From assembly GCF_004168625.1 (NCBI RefSeq), contig NZ_SDWW01000012.1, positions 1 through 64,000 on the forward strand: a stretch of DNA of 64,000 nucleotides, in the 5' to 3' direction. This document shows, in pieces, positions 35,182 to 50,000 of the stretch; the stretch's first letter is position 1; every line of letters begins with the position of its first letter. The notes beneath the pieces were generated by a model, which was not told where the DNA came from, did not search any database, and saw only the letters and a list, made by a program, of their open reading frames with translations. Source of the DNA: Pengzhenrongella frigida. GTDB taxonomy: Bacteria > Actinomycetota > Actinomycetes > Actinomycetales > Cellulomonadaceae. Made by a program: the position numbers and the translations under genes.

Positions 35182-35856
35182 TCAGCCGACGGCGACCCGC
35201 ACGTTCCGGAGGTAGCCCCTGGTCTGGTCGCCACCGTCGGGCTTCGAACCGATCGTCAGCGGGCTGGAATTGCCGATTGTCCCGATCGCGATCGAACGGC
35301 TCGTGGTCGCCCCGTCCACGGTGATGGACAGGGTGCTGCCAGACCGTCGGCAGGTGATCGAGTGAAAGGCTCCGTCGAGCACGTTCCGGGAGCTCGCCAC
35401 GTATTTCTCCGTGGCCCCGGCGCCCTTGAAGAAGCACGTCGGCTGGGGTTTGAGCTCCATCTTGTACGAGCCGCCCGAGGTGGACGCGAGGCCCTTGCGC
35501 ATCAGGTCGACGTCCCGCGCGGCGGAGGTCGGGACCCGGGTGTCCCAGGCGACGTCCAGGCTGAACGAGAAGGGCTTGGTCCCGGGGTTGAGGCTGCTCG
35601 CGGTCTTCACCGTGATGTGGCCGGTCGTGAACAGGTACGAGGACCCCTTCTGGCCGACCGTCACGCCGGAGCCGAACGTGCCGTGGTTCTTCAGTCCGCT
35701 GCTGTCGTAGGCGGTCCGGCCCGAGGTCTCGTCGAGGCGGAGGCTGAGCACGGTCTGGGATGCAGCCTGCGCCGAGGTCGCGAGACCGAGGGCGCACAGG
35801 ATTGCGACGAGGAGGACGGCGGGGGAGCGGCGCGTGTTGCGCAGGGTGCGAGACAT
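35182..35856 (-). CDS. Secreted LamG/concanavalin-like domain protein
   Basis: 224-aa exported protein: Sec signal with basic N-terminus and hydrophobic core, likely cleaved after S-A-Q-A at residue ~31. The mature part has the LamG-like jelly-roll pattern: L-R-L-D-E-T-S-G-R-T-A-Y-D-S-S-G-L-K-N-H-G-T, F-S-F-S-L-D-V, and a closing R-G-Y-L-R-N-V-R-V strand. Two Cys (C-F-F-K and I-T-C-R) may form a disulfide. There is no catalytic domain; probably binds carbohydrate or an extracellular ligand. ATG start, monocistronic. Confidence 0.75.
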   Translation of the reverse strand: MSRTLRNTRRSPAVLLVAILCALGLATSAQAASQTVLSLRLDETSGRTAYDSSGLKNHGTFGSGVTVGQKGSSYLFTTGHITVKTASSLNPGTKPFSFSLDVAWDTRVPTSAARDVDLMRKGLASTSGGSYKMELKPQPTCFFKGAGATEKYVASSRNVLDGAFHSITCRRSGSTLSITVDGATTSRSIAIGTIGNSSPLTIGSKPDGGDQTRGYLRNVRVAVG

Positions 35857-36017
35857 GGCTTCGCCCTTCGTTTGACGGATGTGGAGTTGACTCCGGTCGC
35901 CGCCCTGGGGTGATCACGCCCGGCGCGACCTGCGTTCCTCGCGAGCTGTAACCAAGGTTCCACCGCCGGGCGAGACGTGCATCTTGGCCGCCGGGGCAGG
36001 CGGTGACCGGGGCGCAG

Positions 36018-36023
36018 TAGACT
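36018..36023 (+). promoter_or_regulatory. Candidate -10 box of the ileS leader
   Basis: TAGACT sits just before the predicted T-box 5' end, giving a transcript start near 36030. No convincing -35 hexamer. Confidence 0.4.
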
Positions 36024-36024
36024 C

Positions 36025-36245
36025 GTCGCACAGGCGTCGACCCGGCCATCACCGGTGAGCCTCCGGAAGAACGGGACCCGTGCACGGTCCCCGGTAGAAC
36101 CGGACGGGTGGCCCGTCATAGCCGGCTCAAGTGGTCGTCGGAGGTTGCGGCGGCAAGCGGGGTGGTACCGCGGCACGTGGCTCAGGAGCCGGGTGTCGTC
36201 CTCGTGGCAAGCATTCTCGACGCCACCGACCCAGGAGCCTTCGCA
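36025..36245 (+). promoter_or_regulatory. T-box leader of ileS (Ile specifier)
   Basis: The 392-bp gap before ileS holds an actinobacterial T-box. The specifier codon ATC (Ile) is at 36048-36050 in the stem I loop (CCGGCC-ATC-ACCGG). The stem I tail contains AGAAC segments. The T-box proper (GGGGTGGTACCGCGG) is at 36158-36172, with UGGU at 36163-36166 matching the ACCA end of uncharged tRNA-Ile. There is no U-rich terminator before the gene; the ribosome-binding AGGAG at 36233-36237 lies beyond a GC-rich segment, so translational (RBS-sequestering) control is likely, as described for actinobacterial ileS leaders. Confidence 0.9.
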
Positions 36246-36248
36246 GCC

Positions 36249-39562
<3,314 letters not shown>

Positions 39563-39566
<4 letters not shown>

Positions 39567-40936
39567 CCCGCGCCGACCGGTCCCGCCGGGACGCCGAGCG
39601 CGCCGCCGACGAGGCCGCCAAGGAGGTCTACCAGGCCATCTTGTCCCGCAACCCCGAGCACGACTTCGAGCCCACGCTCGACCGCGTGCGCGCGGTGTGC
39701 GACCTGCTGGGCGACCCGCAGAAGGCGTTTCGCACGGTGCACGTCACCGGCACCAACGGCAAGACGTCGACCGCACGGATGATCGACCGCCTGGTGCGCG
39801 AGCACGGCCTGCGGACCGGACGGTTCACGAGCCCGCACCTGACCAGCCCGCGCGAGCGCATCGCGATCGACGGGGAGCCGATCAGTGCCGAGCGGTTCGT
39901 CGACATCTGGCAGGACGTCGCGCCGTACGTGCACATGGTCGACACCCGGTCCGCGGCCGAGGGCGGTCCGCGGATGAGCTTCTTCGAGGTGCTCACCGTG
40001 ATGGCGTTCGCGGCGTTCGCCGACGCGCCCATCGACGTGGCGATCATCGAGGTCGGCATGGGCGGCGGGTGGGACGCGACCAACGTCGTCGACGGTGAGG
40101 TCGCGGTCGTCGCGCCGATCTCGCTCGACCATGAACGCTGGCTCGGGCACGACCTGATCTCGATCGCGGGGGAGAAGGCCGGGATCATCAAGGACGGCGC
40201 ATCGGTCGTCCTGGCGCGGCAGACCGAGGACGTCGAGGGGGTGCTGCTCGCGGCCGCGGCGGCCCGGGGTGCGCGCGTGGTGCGGGAGGGCGTCGACATC
40301 GACGTCACCGAGCGCACGGTCGCGGTCGGTGGCCAGCTCATCTCGCTGCGCGGGCTCGGCGGCATCTACACCGAGGTGTTCCTGCCGCTGTACGGCGCGC
40401 ACCAGGCACACAACGCGCTGCTCGCGCTCGTGGCGACCGAGGCGCTGCTCACCGGTGGGGCGGCCCTCGACGGCGACGTGGTCGGGGCGGCGTTCGCCGA
40501 CGTCGACTCGCCCGGCCGGCTCGAGGTGCTGCGCTCCAGCCCGACCATCATCGTCGACGCCGCACACAACCCGGCGGGGATCGAGGCGCTCGTGTCGGGC
40601 GTCGAGGAGGCGTTCGAGTTCACGCGCCTGGTCGGCGTCGTCGGGGTCCTGCAGGACAAGGACGCCGAGTCGGTGCTCGCCGGCCTCGAGCCGCTGCTCG
40701 CCGAGGTCGTCGTCACGCGCTCGTCGTCGCCGCGCTCGTTCGAGGTGGCCGACCTCGAGGACATCGCCAACGAGGTGTTCGGGGAGGATCGCGTGCACGC
40801 GGTCGAGCGGCTCGACGACGCGCTCGACCTCGCGGTGGCGCTGGCCGAGGGTGAGGAGCAGTACGGCGCGGGCGTGCTCGTGACCGGCTCGATCACCATG
40901 GTCGCGGACCTCCGGATCCTGCTCGGCCGGGGCTGA
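39563..40936 (+). CDS. folC: Folylpolyglutamate synthase / dihydrofolate synthase
   Basis: Mur-ligase-family enzyme, 457 aa, adding glutamate to dihydropteroate and folates. P-loop V-T-G-T-N-G-K-T-S (residues ~62-70), the F-T-S-P-H-L motif, the metal/carbamate region around [20 protein letters not shown] and the D-A-A-H-N-P motif near residue 333 are all present. ATG overlaps the ileS stop. In many actinobacteria folC is followed by DUF4233 and ndk; here about 5 kb of dhaKLM-tetR-mfs lies between. Confidence 0.94.
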
Positions 40937-40976
40937 CGGGTCGCGCACGGCGGGTCGTGCACCCGGGTGAACAAAC

Positions 40977-40994
40977 GTGCATCTCTGGTGCACG
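40977..40994. promoter_or_regulatory. Inverted repeat upstream of dhaK
   Basis: CGTGCA-tctctgg-TGCACG lies just before a TTGACG (41003-41008) that could be a -35 box. It is a possible operator for the dha operon; the matching -10 is weak. Confidence 0.3.
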
Positions 40995-41040
40995 AGTTCC
41001 CCTTGACGCCGGTTCGGCGCCCCGAAAAGGTGAACAGACA

Positions 41041-41069
41041 GGTGAGAGGCGCGCAGGCGCCCTCTCACC
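41041..41069 (+). terminator. Hairpin in the folC-dhaK gap
   Basis: GGTGAGAG-GCGC pairs with GCGC-(C)-CTCTCACC around a GCAG loop, with one bulge. It may end folC transcription or lie in the dhaK 5' UTR. Confidence 0.45.
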
Positions 41070-41156
41070 GCTGTCTCACCGGGCGGGTCACCGACGACAC
41101 GCCCTGCTCTGGCTCGGACCCGCGCGCGACGCGCCGGTGAAGAAGGGATGTGCAGC

Positions 41157-42152
41157 GTGAAGAAGCTGATCAACGACCCGCAGAACGTCGTCGCCGAGTC
41201 CGTCGAGGGGTTCGGCTGGGCCCATGCGGACATCGTCGCGGTGAGCTTTGACCCCGACTTCGTCTCCCGCGCTGGCGGTGCGGTGGCCGGCAAGGTCGGC
41301 CTCGTCTCCGGCGGCGGCAGCGGGCACGAGCCGCTGCACGCGGGCTTCGTCGGGGTCGGCATGCTCGACGCCGCAGTTCCCGGCGCGGTGTTCACCTCGC
41401 CCACCCCCGATCAGATCGCCCCGGCGATCGCCGCCGCGAACGGTGGCGCAGGCGTGCTGGCCATCGTGAAGAACTACACCGGCGACGTGCTCAACTTCGA
41501 GACGGCCGTCGAGCTCGCGGAGGCTGACGACATCGAGGTCAGCACCGTGATCGTCAACGACGACGTCGCGGTCCTGGACTCGCTGTACACGGCAGGTCGA
41601 CGCGGGGTCGCGGGCACGGTCTGCGTCGAGAAGATCGCCGGCGCAGCAGCCGAGCGCGGCGACAACCTCGCGGCGGTCACGGCCGTCGCCGAGCACGTGA
41701 TTGCGAACGTCCGCACGATGGGCGTCGCGCTCGCCGCGTGCACCGTCCCGCACGCCGGCCAGCCGAGCTTCGACCTCACCGACGACGAGATCGAGATCGG
41801 CATCGGGATCCACGGTGAGCCCGGGCGTCGGCGCATCCCGCTCGCCCCCGCGGACGACATCACGGAGATGCTGCTCACGCCCGTCGCCGACGACCTCGCC
41901 CTGGCCGCGGGCGACGACGTGCTGCTGTTCGTCAACGGGATGGGGGGGACCCCCGCGTCGGAGCTCTACATCGTCTATCGTCAGGCGCGCAAGCTGCTCG
42001 AGGCCCGGGGGGTTCGTGTCACCCGGTCGTTGGTCGGCAACTACGTGACCTCGCTCGAGATGCAGGGTGCGTCGGTGACCGTCCTTCGGCTGGACTCGGA
42101 GCTCACGGCGCTGTGGGACGCCCCCGTGAACACGGCGGCGATGCACTGGTAG
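41157..42152 (+). CDS. dhaK: PEP-dependent dihydroxyacetone kinase, DhaK subunit
   Basis: Substrate-binding subunit, 331 aa. It begins V/M-K-K-L-I-N-D-P-Q-N-V-V, the canonical DhaK start. H57 lies in G-G-G-S-G-H-E-P-L and H219 in G-I-G-I-H-G-E-P-G; the latter corresponds to the histidine that covalently binds dihydroxyacetone in E. coli DhaK. GTG 41157 is preferred to ATG 41148 because AAGGG at 41143-41147 leaves no spacing for the ATG. First gene of dhaKLM; phosphate comes from PEP through the PTS. Confidence 0.93.
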   Translation: MKKLINDPQNVVAESVEGFGWAHADIVAVSFDPDFVSRAGGAVAGKVGLVSGGGSGHEPLHAGFVGVGMLDAAVPGAVFTSPTPDQIAPAIAAANGGAGVLAIVKNYTGDVLNFETAVELAEADDIEVSTVIVNDDVAVLDSLYTAGRRGVAGTVCVEKIAGAAAERGDNLAAVTAVAEHVIANVRTMGVALAACTVPHAGQPSFDLTDDEIEIGIGIHGEPGRRRIPLAPADDITEMLLTPVADDLALAAGDDVLLFVNGMGGTPASELYIVYRQARKLLEARGVRVTRSLVGNYVTSLEMQGASVTVLRLDSELTALWDAPVNTAAMHW

Positions 42153-42174
42153 TCGACGAATCGGAAGGTTGAGC

Positions 42175-42819
42175 ATGACCCTGGATGTGGCGTGGGCGGT
42201 CGACTGGACCCGACGGACGGCGGACGAGGTGTTCGCTCGACGGTCTGAGCTGAACGAGCTCGATCGACAGATCGGTGACGGCGACCACGGGGAGAACATG
42301 GCGCGCGGGTTCACCGCCGTCATCGCTCGGCTCGACGCGCTCGAGGAGCCTCTGGGCACGGTCGGCGACGTGCTCAAGCTGATCGCCACCACGCTCATGT
42401 CCAAGGTCGGTGGGGCGGCCGGACCCTTGTACGGCACCGCGTATCTGCGTGCCGCCAAGGTTTCGGCCACCCCCGCGCTCGACGCCCCGGGCGTGGTCGC
42501 GATGCTCGAAGCGGCTCTCGAAGGGATCGTCGCGCGGGGCAAGGCCACGACGGGCGAGAAGACCATGGTGGATGCCTGGTCCCCCGCGGTCGAGGCCGCC
42601 GTCGCGGGTTCGACCGGCGGTGCGGACGCCGCGGCCGTGCTGGTCTCGGCCGCCTCGGCCGCCGAGCTCGGTGCCGTCGCGACGATTCCGCTGGTCGCGA
42701 CGAAGGGCCGCGCCAGCTACCTGGGCGAGCGCAGTGCCGGGCACCAGGACCCGGGGGCGACCTCGACCGCGATCGTCCTGCGGGCCGCGTCCGACGCGGC
42801 TGCCGCGCACGGCGCATGA
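42175..42819 (+). CDS. dhaL: Dihydroxyacetone kinase, DhaL (ADP-binding) subunit
   Basis: 214-aa helical subunit that holds ADP as a phosphorelay cofactor. The Mg/ADP-binding motif L-D-R-Q-I-G-D-G-D-H-G-E-N-M (residues ~30-43) supplies the Asp ligands; T-L-M-S-K-V-G-G-A-A-G-P-L-Y-G-T and the late G-A-T-S-T-A motif are typical. ATG 42175 sits 6 nt after GGAAGG. The stop overlaps dhaM by ATGA. Confidence 0.93.
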   Translation: MTLDVAWAVDWTRRTADEVFARRSELNELDRQIGDGDHGENMARGFTAVIARLDALEEPLGTVGDVLKLIATTLMSKVGGAAGPLYGTAYLRAAKVSATPALDAPGVVAMLEAALEGIVARGKATTGEKTMVDAWSPAVEAAVAGSTGGADAAAVLVSAASAAELGAVATIPLVATKGRASYLGERSAGHQDPGATSTAIVLRAASDAAAAHGA

Positions 42820-43553
42820 CCGCTCCCGTCGAGGCTGCGTCGACCGGCGGCGACGCAGGCCGTGCCCCGGTGGCGCTCCTGCTCGTCTCGCACTCGCGGG
42901 ACCTCGCCGCCGGGACCCTTGAGCTTGCGGCACAGATGGCCCCGAGCGTCCTGCTGGTCGCCGCGGGCGGGCTCGAGGACGGCGGGATCGGCACGAGCTA
43001 CGACCTGATCGAGGCGGGCCTGGGCCGCGCCGCCGACGGCGGGCGTTCGGTCGTCATCCTGACCGATCTGGGCTCGGCGGTCCTCACCGCGGAGTCGGTC
43101 CTCGAGTTCCTGGACGACGAGGTTCGCGCCCGGGTCCGCCTGGCCGACGCACCTTTCGTGGAGGGCTCGATCGCGGCGGCCGTCGCGGCCGACGGCGGCC
43201 AGGACGTCGAGGCCGTGCTCGGTGCCGCTGAGCTGGCGGGCGCGACCTTCGCCCGTTCGGGTGGCGCGGCACCCTCGGAGCACGGACCCGTCCCGGCCTC
43301 GATGCGGGCCACGGCCGTGCTGCGCAACCCGCTCGGCCTGCATGCCCGGCCGGCCGCGCAGCTCGCGCGAACCGCCGCAAGCTTCGAGGCGGTCGTCACG
43401 GTGAACGGCGTCGACGCCGCGAGCGTGCTCGCCCTGATCGGGCTGGGGGCGGTGGGTGGCCAGCAGGTCGTCGTGACCGCGGCCGGACCGCAGGCGCGTG
43501 CGGCTCTCGTGGCCGTGATCGACGAGATCGAGGCCGGGTTCGGCGAGGCGTAG
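42816..43553 (+). CDS. dhaM: Dihydroxyacetone kinase phosphotransfer subunit DhaM (EIIA-HPr)
   Basis: 245-aa two-domain phosphocarrier that rephosphorylates DhaL-ADP. The N-terminal EIIA(Man)-like domain has phospho-His H26 (L-L-L-V-S-H-S-R); a linker (residues ~145-163) leads to an HPr-like domain with H176 in N-P-L-G-L-H-A-R-P-A. The partial EI domain found in E. coli DhaM is absent, so general EI must phosphorylate it. ATG overlaps the dhaL stop. Confidence 0.92.
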   Translation: MTAPVEAASTGGDAGRAPVALLLVSHSRDLAAGTLELAAQMAPSVLLVAAGGLEDGGIGTSYDLIEAGLGRAADGGRSVVILTDLGSAVLTAESVLEFLDDEVRARVRLADAPFVEGSIAAAVAADGGQDVEAVLGAAELAGATFARSGGAAPSEHGPVPASMRATAVLRNPLGLHARPAAQLARTAASFEAVVTVNGVDAASVLALIGLGAVGGQQVVVTAAGPQARAALVAVIDEIEAGFGEA

Positions 43554-43609
43554 CGACAGCGACCGTTGTGAGACGGCGTCGTCGGTGAGACGTGAATCAC
43601 TCGAAACTT

Positions 43610-43641
43610 TACTGACTGCATATTTGCACTCGGTGTAGAGT
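43610..43641 (+). promoter_or_regulatory. Promoter/operator of the tetR-mfs pair
   Basis: CTGACT (43612-43617) and TAGAGT (43636-43641) are separated by 18 bp, and the ATG follows 7 nt after the -10, implying a leaderless transcript. An imperfect palindrome (ACTGCA-tatt-TGCACT) lies between the two boxes, a fitting place for autorepression by the TetR protein. Confidence 0.5.
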
Positions 43642-43648
43642 TCCGGTC

Positions 43649-44269
43649 ATGTCCTCCGTCTCCGAGTCGTCCGCGCCGCCCGCTGGCCTGCGCTCACGCA
43701 AGAAGGCGGCGCGCCGTGAGGCCCTCATCGACGCCACCCACCTGCTCGTCGAGCGCGAGGGGCTGGACGGCGCCACCGTCGAGGCGATCTGCGCCGAGGC
43801 GGGCGTCTCCACCCGGACCTTCTTCAACTACTTCGCCTCCAAGGACGACGCCGTGCTCGGCATCGAGCCGTGGGCGATGGACCCCGCCGTGGCGGACGCG
43901 TTCGCGGCCGGCGGTCCGACCGGGCACCTGATGACCGACCTCGAGGTGCTCGTCACCTGGCTGCTCGACAAGCCGATGATCGGCAAGGACCGGATCGCGC
44001 GCGTCATGGCGCTCGCGCAGCACGAACCTCGCTTGCTGCTGGCCCAGGTGGCATGGATGGAGAAGTCCCGCGGCGAGGTCGAGGCGCTCATCCGGCGCCG
44101 GCTCGGCCCCGACGTGCCCGCCGACCGGGTCGAGCTGATCGGCATCCTCGTGATGGTCCTCACCCGGTCCGCCTTCGTGCGCTGGGAGGCCACCGGGGGT
44201 GAGGGCGGTGCCCAGGACCAGCTGGCCGGCGTCGTGCACGACCTGCGCGGGCTCCTGGCCGAGACCTGA
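43649..44269 (+). CDS. TetR-family repressor, likely of the adjacent MFS pump
   Basis: 206 aa. Helix-turn-helix at residues ~12-60: K-K-A-A-R-R-E-A-L-I-D-A-T-H-L-L-V, then V-E-A-I-C-A-E-A-G-V-S-T-R-T-F-F-N-Y-F. The C-terminal domain is of the type common in regulators of drug efflux (long helices, L-M-T-D-L-E-V-L). It lies 84 bp upstream of, and co-directional with, an EmrB/QacA transporter gene, the classic local-regulator arrangement. Translation is probably leaderless. Confidence 0.88.
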   Translation: MSSVSESSAPPAGLRSRKKAARREALIDATHLLVEREGLDGATVEAICAEAGVSTRTFFNYFASKDDAVLGIEPWAMDPAVADAFAAGGPTGHLMTDLEVLVTWLLDKPMIGKDRIARVMALAQHEPRLLLAQVAWMEKSRGEVEALIRRRLGPDVPADRVELIGILVMVLTRSAFVRWEATGGEGGAQDQLAGVVHDLRGLLAET

Positions 44270-46057
<1,788 letters not shown>

Positions 46058-46061
46058 CGCG

Positions 46062-46580
46062 ATGACCTCCCCGTCCAGCGACCTCCCGACCGGGGCCCCC
46101 GGCACGAGCCGCCCGCCCTCGCCACAAACCGGGGGTCGGCGGTCGGTGCGCCGCACGTTCGCGGCGACGGTGCTCGTGCTCGAGGCCTTCGTGGTGTTCT
46201 TCGCCGCGCTGGTCGCGTTCGGGCTCCGGGCCGCCCCGACCGGGGTCGTCTGGGCGGTGGGCGGCACGTTGAGCCTGGTGCTCGTGGTCCTGTCCGGCAT
46301 GCTGCGTCGGCCGGGTGCCTACCTGGCCGGCAGCGTGGTGCAGGGGCTGATCCTCGCGAGCGGGTTCGTGCTGCTCTTCGCGCCGGTGCGGGCCGCCTCG
46401 TTCGTCGGGGGGACCGCGCTCGGGGTCGGGATCGTCTTCGTCGCCCTGTGGGTGGTCGCGCTCCGACTCGGTGGGCGGATCGATCGCGAGAAGGCGGAGT
46501 GGGACGCGGCGCAGGGCGAGACAGCGCAGCGGGAGAAGGCGCAGCAGGACGGGGACGACGCAGGCCCGCTCGGCCGTTAG
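46062..46580 (+). CDS. DUF4233 membrane protein
   Basis: 172 aa with a disordered Pro/Ser-rich N-terminus (~35 residues), four hydrophobic segments between residues ~33 and 135 (V-L-E-A-F-V-V-F-F-A-A-L at the first) and a charged Lys/Glu/Gln C-terminal tail. This matches the DUF4233 family, which in many actinobacteria is encoded between folC and ndk. Function unknown. A TAGCCT at 46050-46055 is 6 nt before the ATG and may give a leaderless transcript. Confidence 0.85.
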   Translation: MTSPSSDLPTGAPGTSRPPSPQTGGRRSVRRTFAATVLVLEAFVVFFAALVAFGLRAAPTGVVWAVGGTLSLVLVVLSGMLRRPGAYLAGSVVQGLILASGFVLLFAPVRAASFVGGTALGVGIVFVALWVVALRLGGRIDREKAEWDAAQGETAQREKAQQDGDDAGPLGR

Positions 46581-46589
46581 GGTCCTCGC

Positions 46590-47054
46590 ATGACCGCATC
46601 CGCAGTGCCGACCGCTTCCACCGCTCCCGCTGTCGCGACCGAGCGCACCCTCATCCTCGTCAAGCCCGACGGGGTCCGCCGCGGCCTGGCGGGCGAGATC
46701 CTTCGCCGGGTCGAGGCCAAGGGCTACCGCCTGGTCGCGGTGGACCTGCGCACCGCCGGGTCGGACCTGCTCCAGGAGCACTACGCCGAGCACGCGGGCA
46801 AGGGGTTCTTCGCCCCGCTGGTCGACTTCATGGCGTCCGGACCGGTGCTCGCGGTGGTCGCCGAGGGCGAGCGCGTGATCGAGGGGTTCCGTGCCCTGGC
46901 CGGTACGACCGACCCCACGGGTGCCGCACCGGGCACCATCCGCGGGGACCTCGGCCGTGACTGGGGGAGCGCCGTGCAGCAGAACCTCGTGCACGGTTCG
47001 GACTCCCCGGAGTCGGCCGCGCGCGAGATCGCGCTCTGGTTCCCGACCCTCTGA
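46590..47054 (+). CDS. ndk: Nucleoside-diphosphate kinase
   Basis: Transfers gamma-phosphate between nucleoside triphosphates and diphosphates through phospho-H135 (N-L-V-H-G-S-D-S). The core starts at E-R-T-L-I-L-V-K-P-D-G-V-R (residue ~18), so the ATG gives about 16 extra Ala/Thr-rich residues compared with the usual ~137 aa; total 154 aa. TAGGGT at 46578-46583, 6 nt upstream of the ATG, suggests a leaderless mRNA. No better internal start is visible before the core. Confidence 0.95.
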   Translation: MTASAVPTASTAPAVATERTLILVKPDGVRRGLAGEILRRVEAKGYRLVAVDLRTAGSDLLQEHYAEHAGKGFFAPLVDFMASGPVLAVVAEGERVIEGFRALAGTTDPTGAAPGTIRGDLGRDWGSAVQQNLVHGSDSPESAAREIALWFPTL

Positions 47055-47065
47055 CCAGGACCTTC

Positions 47066-47071
47066 TAGGCT
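47066..47071 (+). promoter_or_regulatory. -10 box for leaderless smc transcript
   Basis: TAGGCT lies 6 nt upstream of the smc GTG, and no Shine-Dalgarno is present. The same TAnnnT-N6-start layout occurs at DUF4233 (46050) and ndk (46578). Confidence 0.45.
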
Positions 47072-47077
47072 GCCCTC

Positions 47078-50000
47078 GTGCACCTCAAGACCCTCACCCT
47101 GCGCGGGTTCAAATCGTTCGCCTCGGCGACGACCCTGAACTTCGAGCCTGGGGTGACGTGCGTCGTCGGGCCGAACGGCTCGGGCAAGTCGAACGTCGTC
47201 GACGCGCTCGCGTGGGTGATGGGTGAGCAGGGGGCCAAGTCGCTGCGCGGCGGCAAGATGGAGGACGTCATCTTCGCCGGGACGGCCGGGCGGCCGCCGC
47301 TCGGCCGGGCCGAGGTCTCGCTCACCATCGACAACGCCGACGGCGCCCTGCCGATCGAGTACAGCGAGGTCACGATCTCGCGGACGCTGTTCCGCAACGG
47401 CGGGTCGGAGTACGCGATCAACGGCTCGTCGTGCCGGCTGCTCGACATCCAGGACCTGCTCTCCGACTCCGGGCTCGGACGCGAGATGCACGTCATCGTC
47501 GGGCAGGGGCAGCTCGACGCCGTCCTGCGCGCCACCCCCGAGGAGCGTCGCGGCTTCATCGAGGAGGCCGCCGGGGTCCTCAAGCACCGCAAGCGCAAGG
47601 AGAAGGCGCTCCGCAAGCTCGAGGCGATGCAGGCCAACCTCACCCGGCTCGGTGACCTGACCGGTGAGATCCGTCGCCAGCTCGGGCCGCTCGGCAAGCA
47701 GGCCGAGGTCGCCCGTCGTGCCCAGGTCGTCCAGGCCGACTTCCGGGACGCCCGGGCCCGCCTGCTGGCGGACGACCTCGCCCAGCTCAGCTCGACCCTC
47801 GAGCAGGAGATCGCGGACGAGTCGGCCCTGGCCTCTCGGCGCGGCGAGGTCGGGCAGGCGCTCGACACCGCGCGCGGCCGGCTCACCGCGCTCGAGCAGC
47901 TCGCCGCCGAGGCCAGCCCGCAGCTCTCCGCCGCGAGCGAGGTCTGGTACCGGCTGTCGTCGCTGCGCGAGCGACTGCGCGGCACCGCGACCCTCGCCTC
48001 CGAACGGCTCCGGCTCCTCGGCTCGGCGGCCGGCGAGGTGGAGCATCGCGGTGACCCGAACGACCTGGACGCGCAGGCCGCGCGCGTGCGTGCCGCGGAG
48101 GCGGAGCTCGTCGCGGAGGTGGAGCTCGCCCGGACCGCGCTCGCCGAGGCCGTCGCCGCCCGCGCGGATGCCGAGGCCGCGTCGTCGGCCGCTGAGAAGG
48201 CGCTCGCCACCTCGCTGCGCGGTGCGGCCGACCGGCGCGAGGGGCTGGCGCGGCTCGCGGGGCACGTCGCCGCCCGGCGCAGCCGGGTCGAGGCCACCGA
48301 GAGCGAGCTGGGACGCCTGCGGAACACGCTGGCGGAGGCGGAGCAGCGGGGGAGTCGCGCCACGACCGACTTCGCCGCGCTGGAGACGCAGGTCGCCGGG
48401 GTCGAGGAGGGCGAGGAGGGCCTGGACAGCGACCACGAGGCCGCCGCCGACGCCGTCGAGGAGTCCGCCGCCCGCGTGGCCGCGCTCCGCGAGCAGCTCG
48501 CCGTGGCGGAGCGCGACCGCACCTCGCAGGTGGCCCGGATCGAGACGCTCGAGCTCAGCCTGACGCGCAAGGACGGTGCGGGCGCGTTGCTCGCGGCCGA
48601 CGGCCTGGGCGGCACGCTCGGGTCGCTCGCCGCGCTGCTGAGCATCACCGCCGGGAACGAGAACGCCATCGCCGCGGCGCTCGGGTCGGCGGCCGATGCC
48701 GTGGCGGTCGAGTCGGTCGACGCGGCCGTGGACGCGATCCGGTGGTTGCGCACCGACGACGCGGGGCGGGCGAGCCTGCTCATCGGTGCAGCCGGTGCAG
48801 CCGGCACCGCCGGTGCGGGTGGGGCTGCGGAGCCCGAGCCGCCGGTCGGCGCCGATCGCGCGATCGATCTGGTGCGTGCCCCCGAGTCCGTGCGCGGCGC
48901 CGTGCAGGTCTTGCTCGCCGGGGTCGTCGTCGTCGACGATCTCGCGACGGCTCGGGCGATCGTCGCCAGCCGGCCCGACCTGACCGTGGTCACTCGCGGC
49001 GGTGACCTGCTCTCGCGCACGACCGCGTCGGGTGGGTCGGCCACGGCGCCGAGCGTCCTGCACCTGCAGGCCGCCCTGGAGGAGGCCCGCCGCGTTCTCG
49101 CCGAGGCCGCCGGACGCGGTGAGCGGGCGAGGTTTGAGCTCGTCGCGGCGGTCGAGGGCCAGACCGCGGCGCGTGCCGCCTACGAGGACACCCTCGACCG
49201 CCTGAACCAGTCCGATGCAGCCCTGGCCGCGGTGGCCGAACAGCTCGGGCACCTCGGCGCGACGGCCCGCGCCGCCCGCGCGGAGGCCGAGCGGGTACGC
49301 GGCTCGCTCGCGGTGGCCGCCGCGTCGCTCGCTGCCGATCAGGCCGAGCTCGCCGAGCTCACCGCACGGCTGGGCGCCGCCCAGACCGAGCCGGCCGAGT
49401 CCGAGGCAGCCATCGAGGAGGGCACGCAGGAGCGGGACCGGCTCGCGGGCCTGGCCACGGCGGCCCGCGGAGCGGAGACCGATGCGCGCCTGACGCTGCG
49501 CACGAGCGAGGAACGCGCCCGGGCCCTGTCGGGCCGGGCCCAGTCGCTCGAACGGGCGGCCCAGACCGAACGCGCCGCGCGGGTGCGGGCAGCCGCCCGG
49601 GAACGCGTCCGCGCCCACCAGGCCCATCTCGCCCAGGCCGTGCGCAGCGGCGCGCAGCGGGCGCTCGCCGAGCTCGAGGTCTCCCTGCACCGGGCGGGGC
49701 TCGAACGCGAGGCGGCGGAGGCGGCTCGGCAGGAGCGCGACGGCGCGCTCGTGGTGCTGCGCGCCGAGGTCGACGAGCTCACCCGCCAGCTGGCCGAGCT
49801 CACCGACGTGGCGCACCGGGACGAGGTGGCCCGCGCCCAGCAGCGTCTGCGGATCGTACAGCTCGAGATGCGCGCCGTCGACGACCTCGGCCTCGATCCG
49901 CAGATGCTGCTCGAGAGCTTCGGGCCCCACCTGCCGGTTCCCGTGCTCGCCGGCGCGGACGACGCGCCGCGGGAGGTCCCGTACGTGCGCGAGCAGCAGG

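Noticed and set aside
41148-41156. ATG 41148 as dhaK start
   Set aside because: The only Shine-Dalgarno-like AAGGG directly abuts it; GTG 41157 gives proper spacing and the canonical K-K-L-I-N-D-P start.
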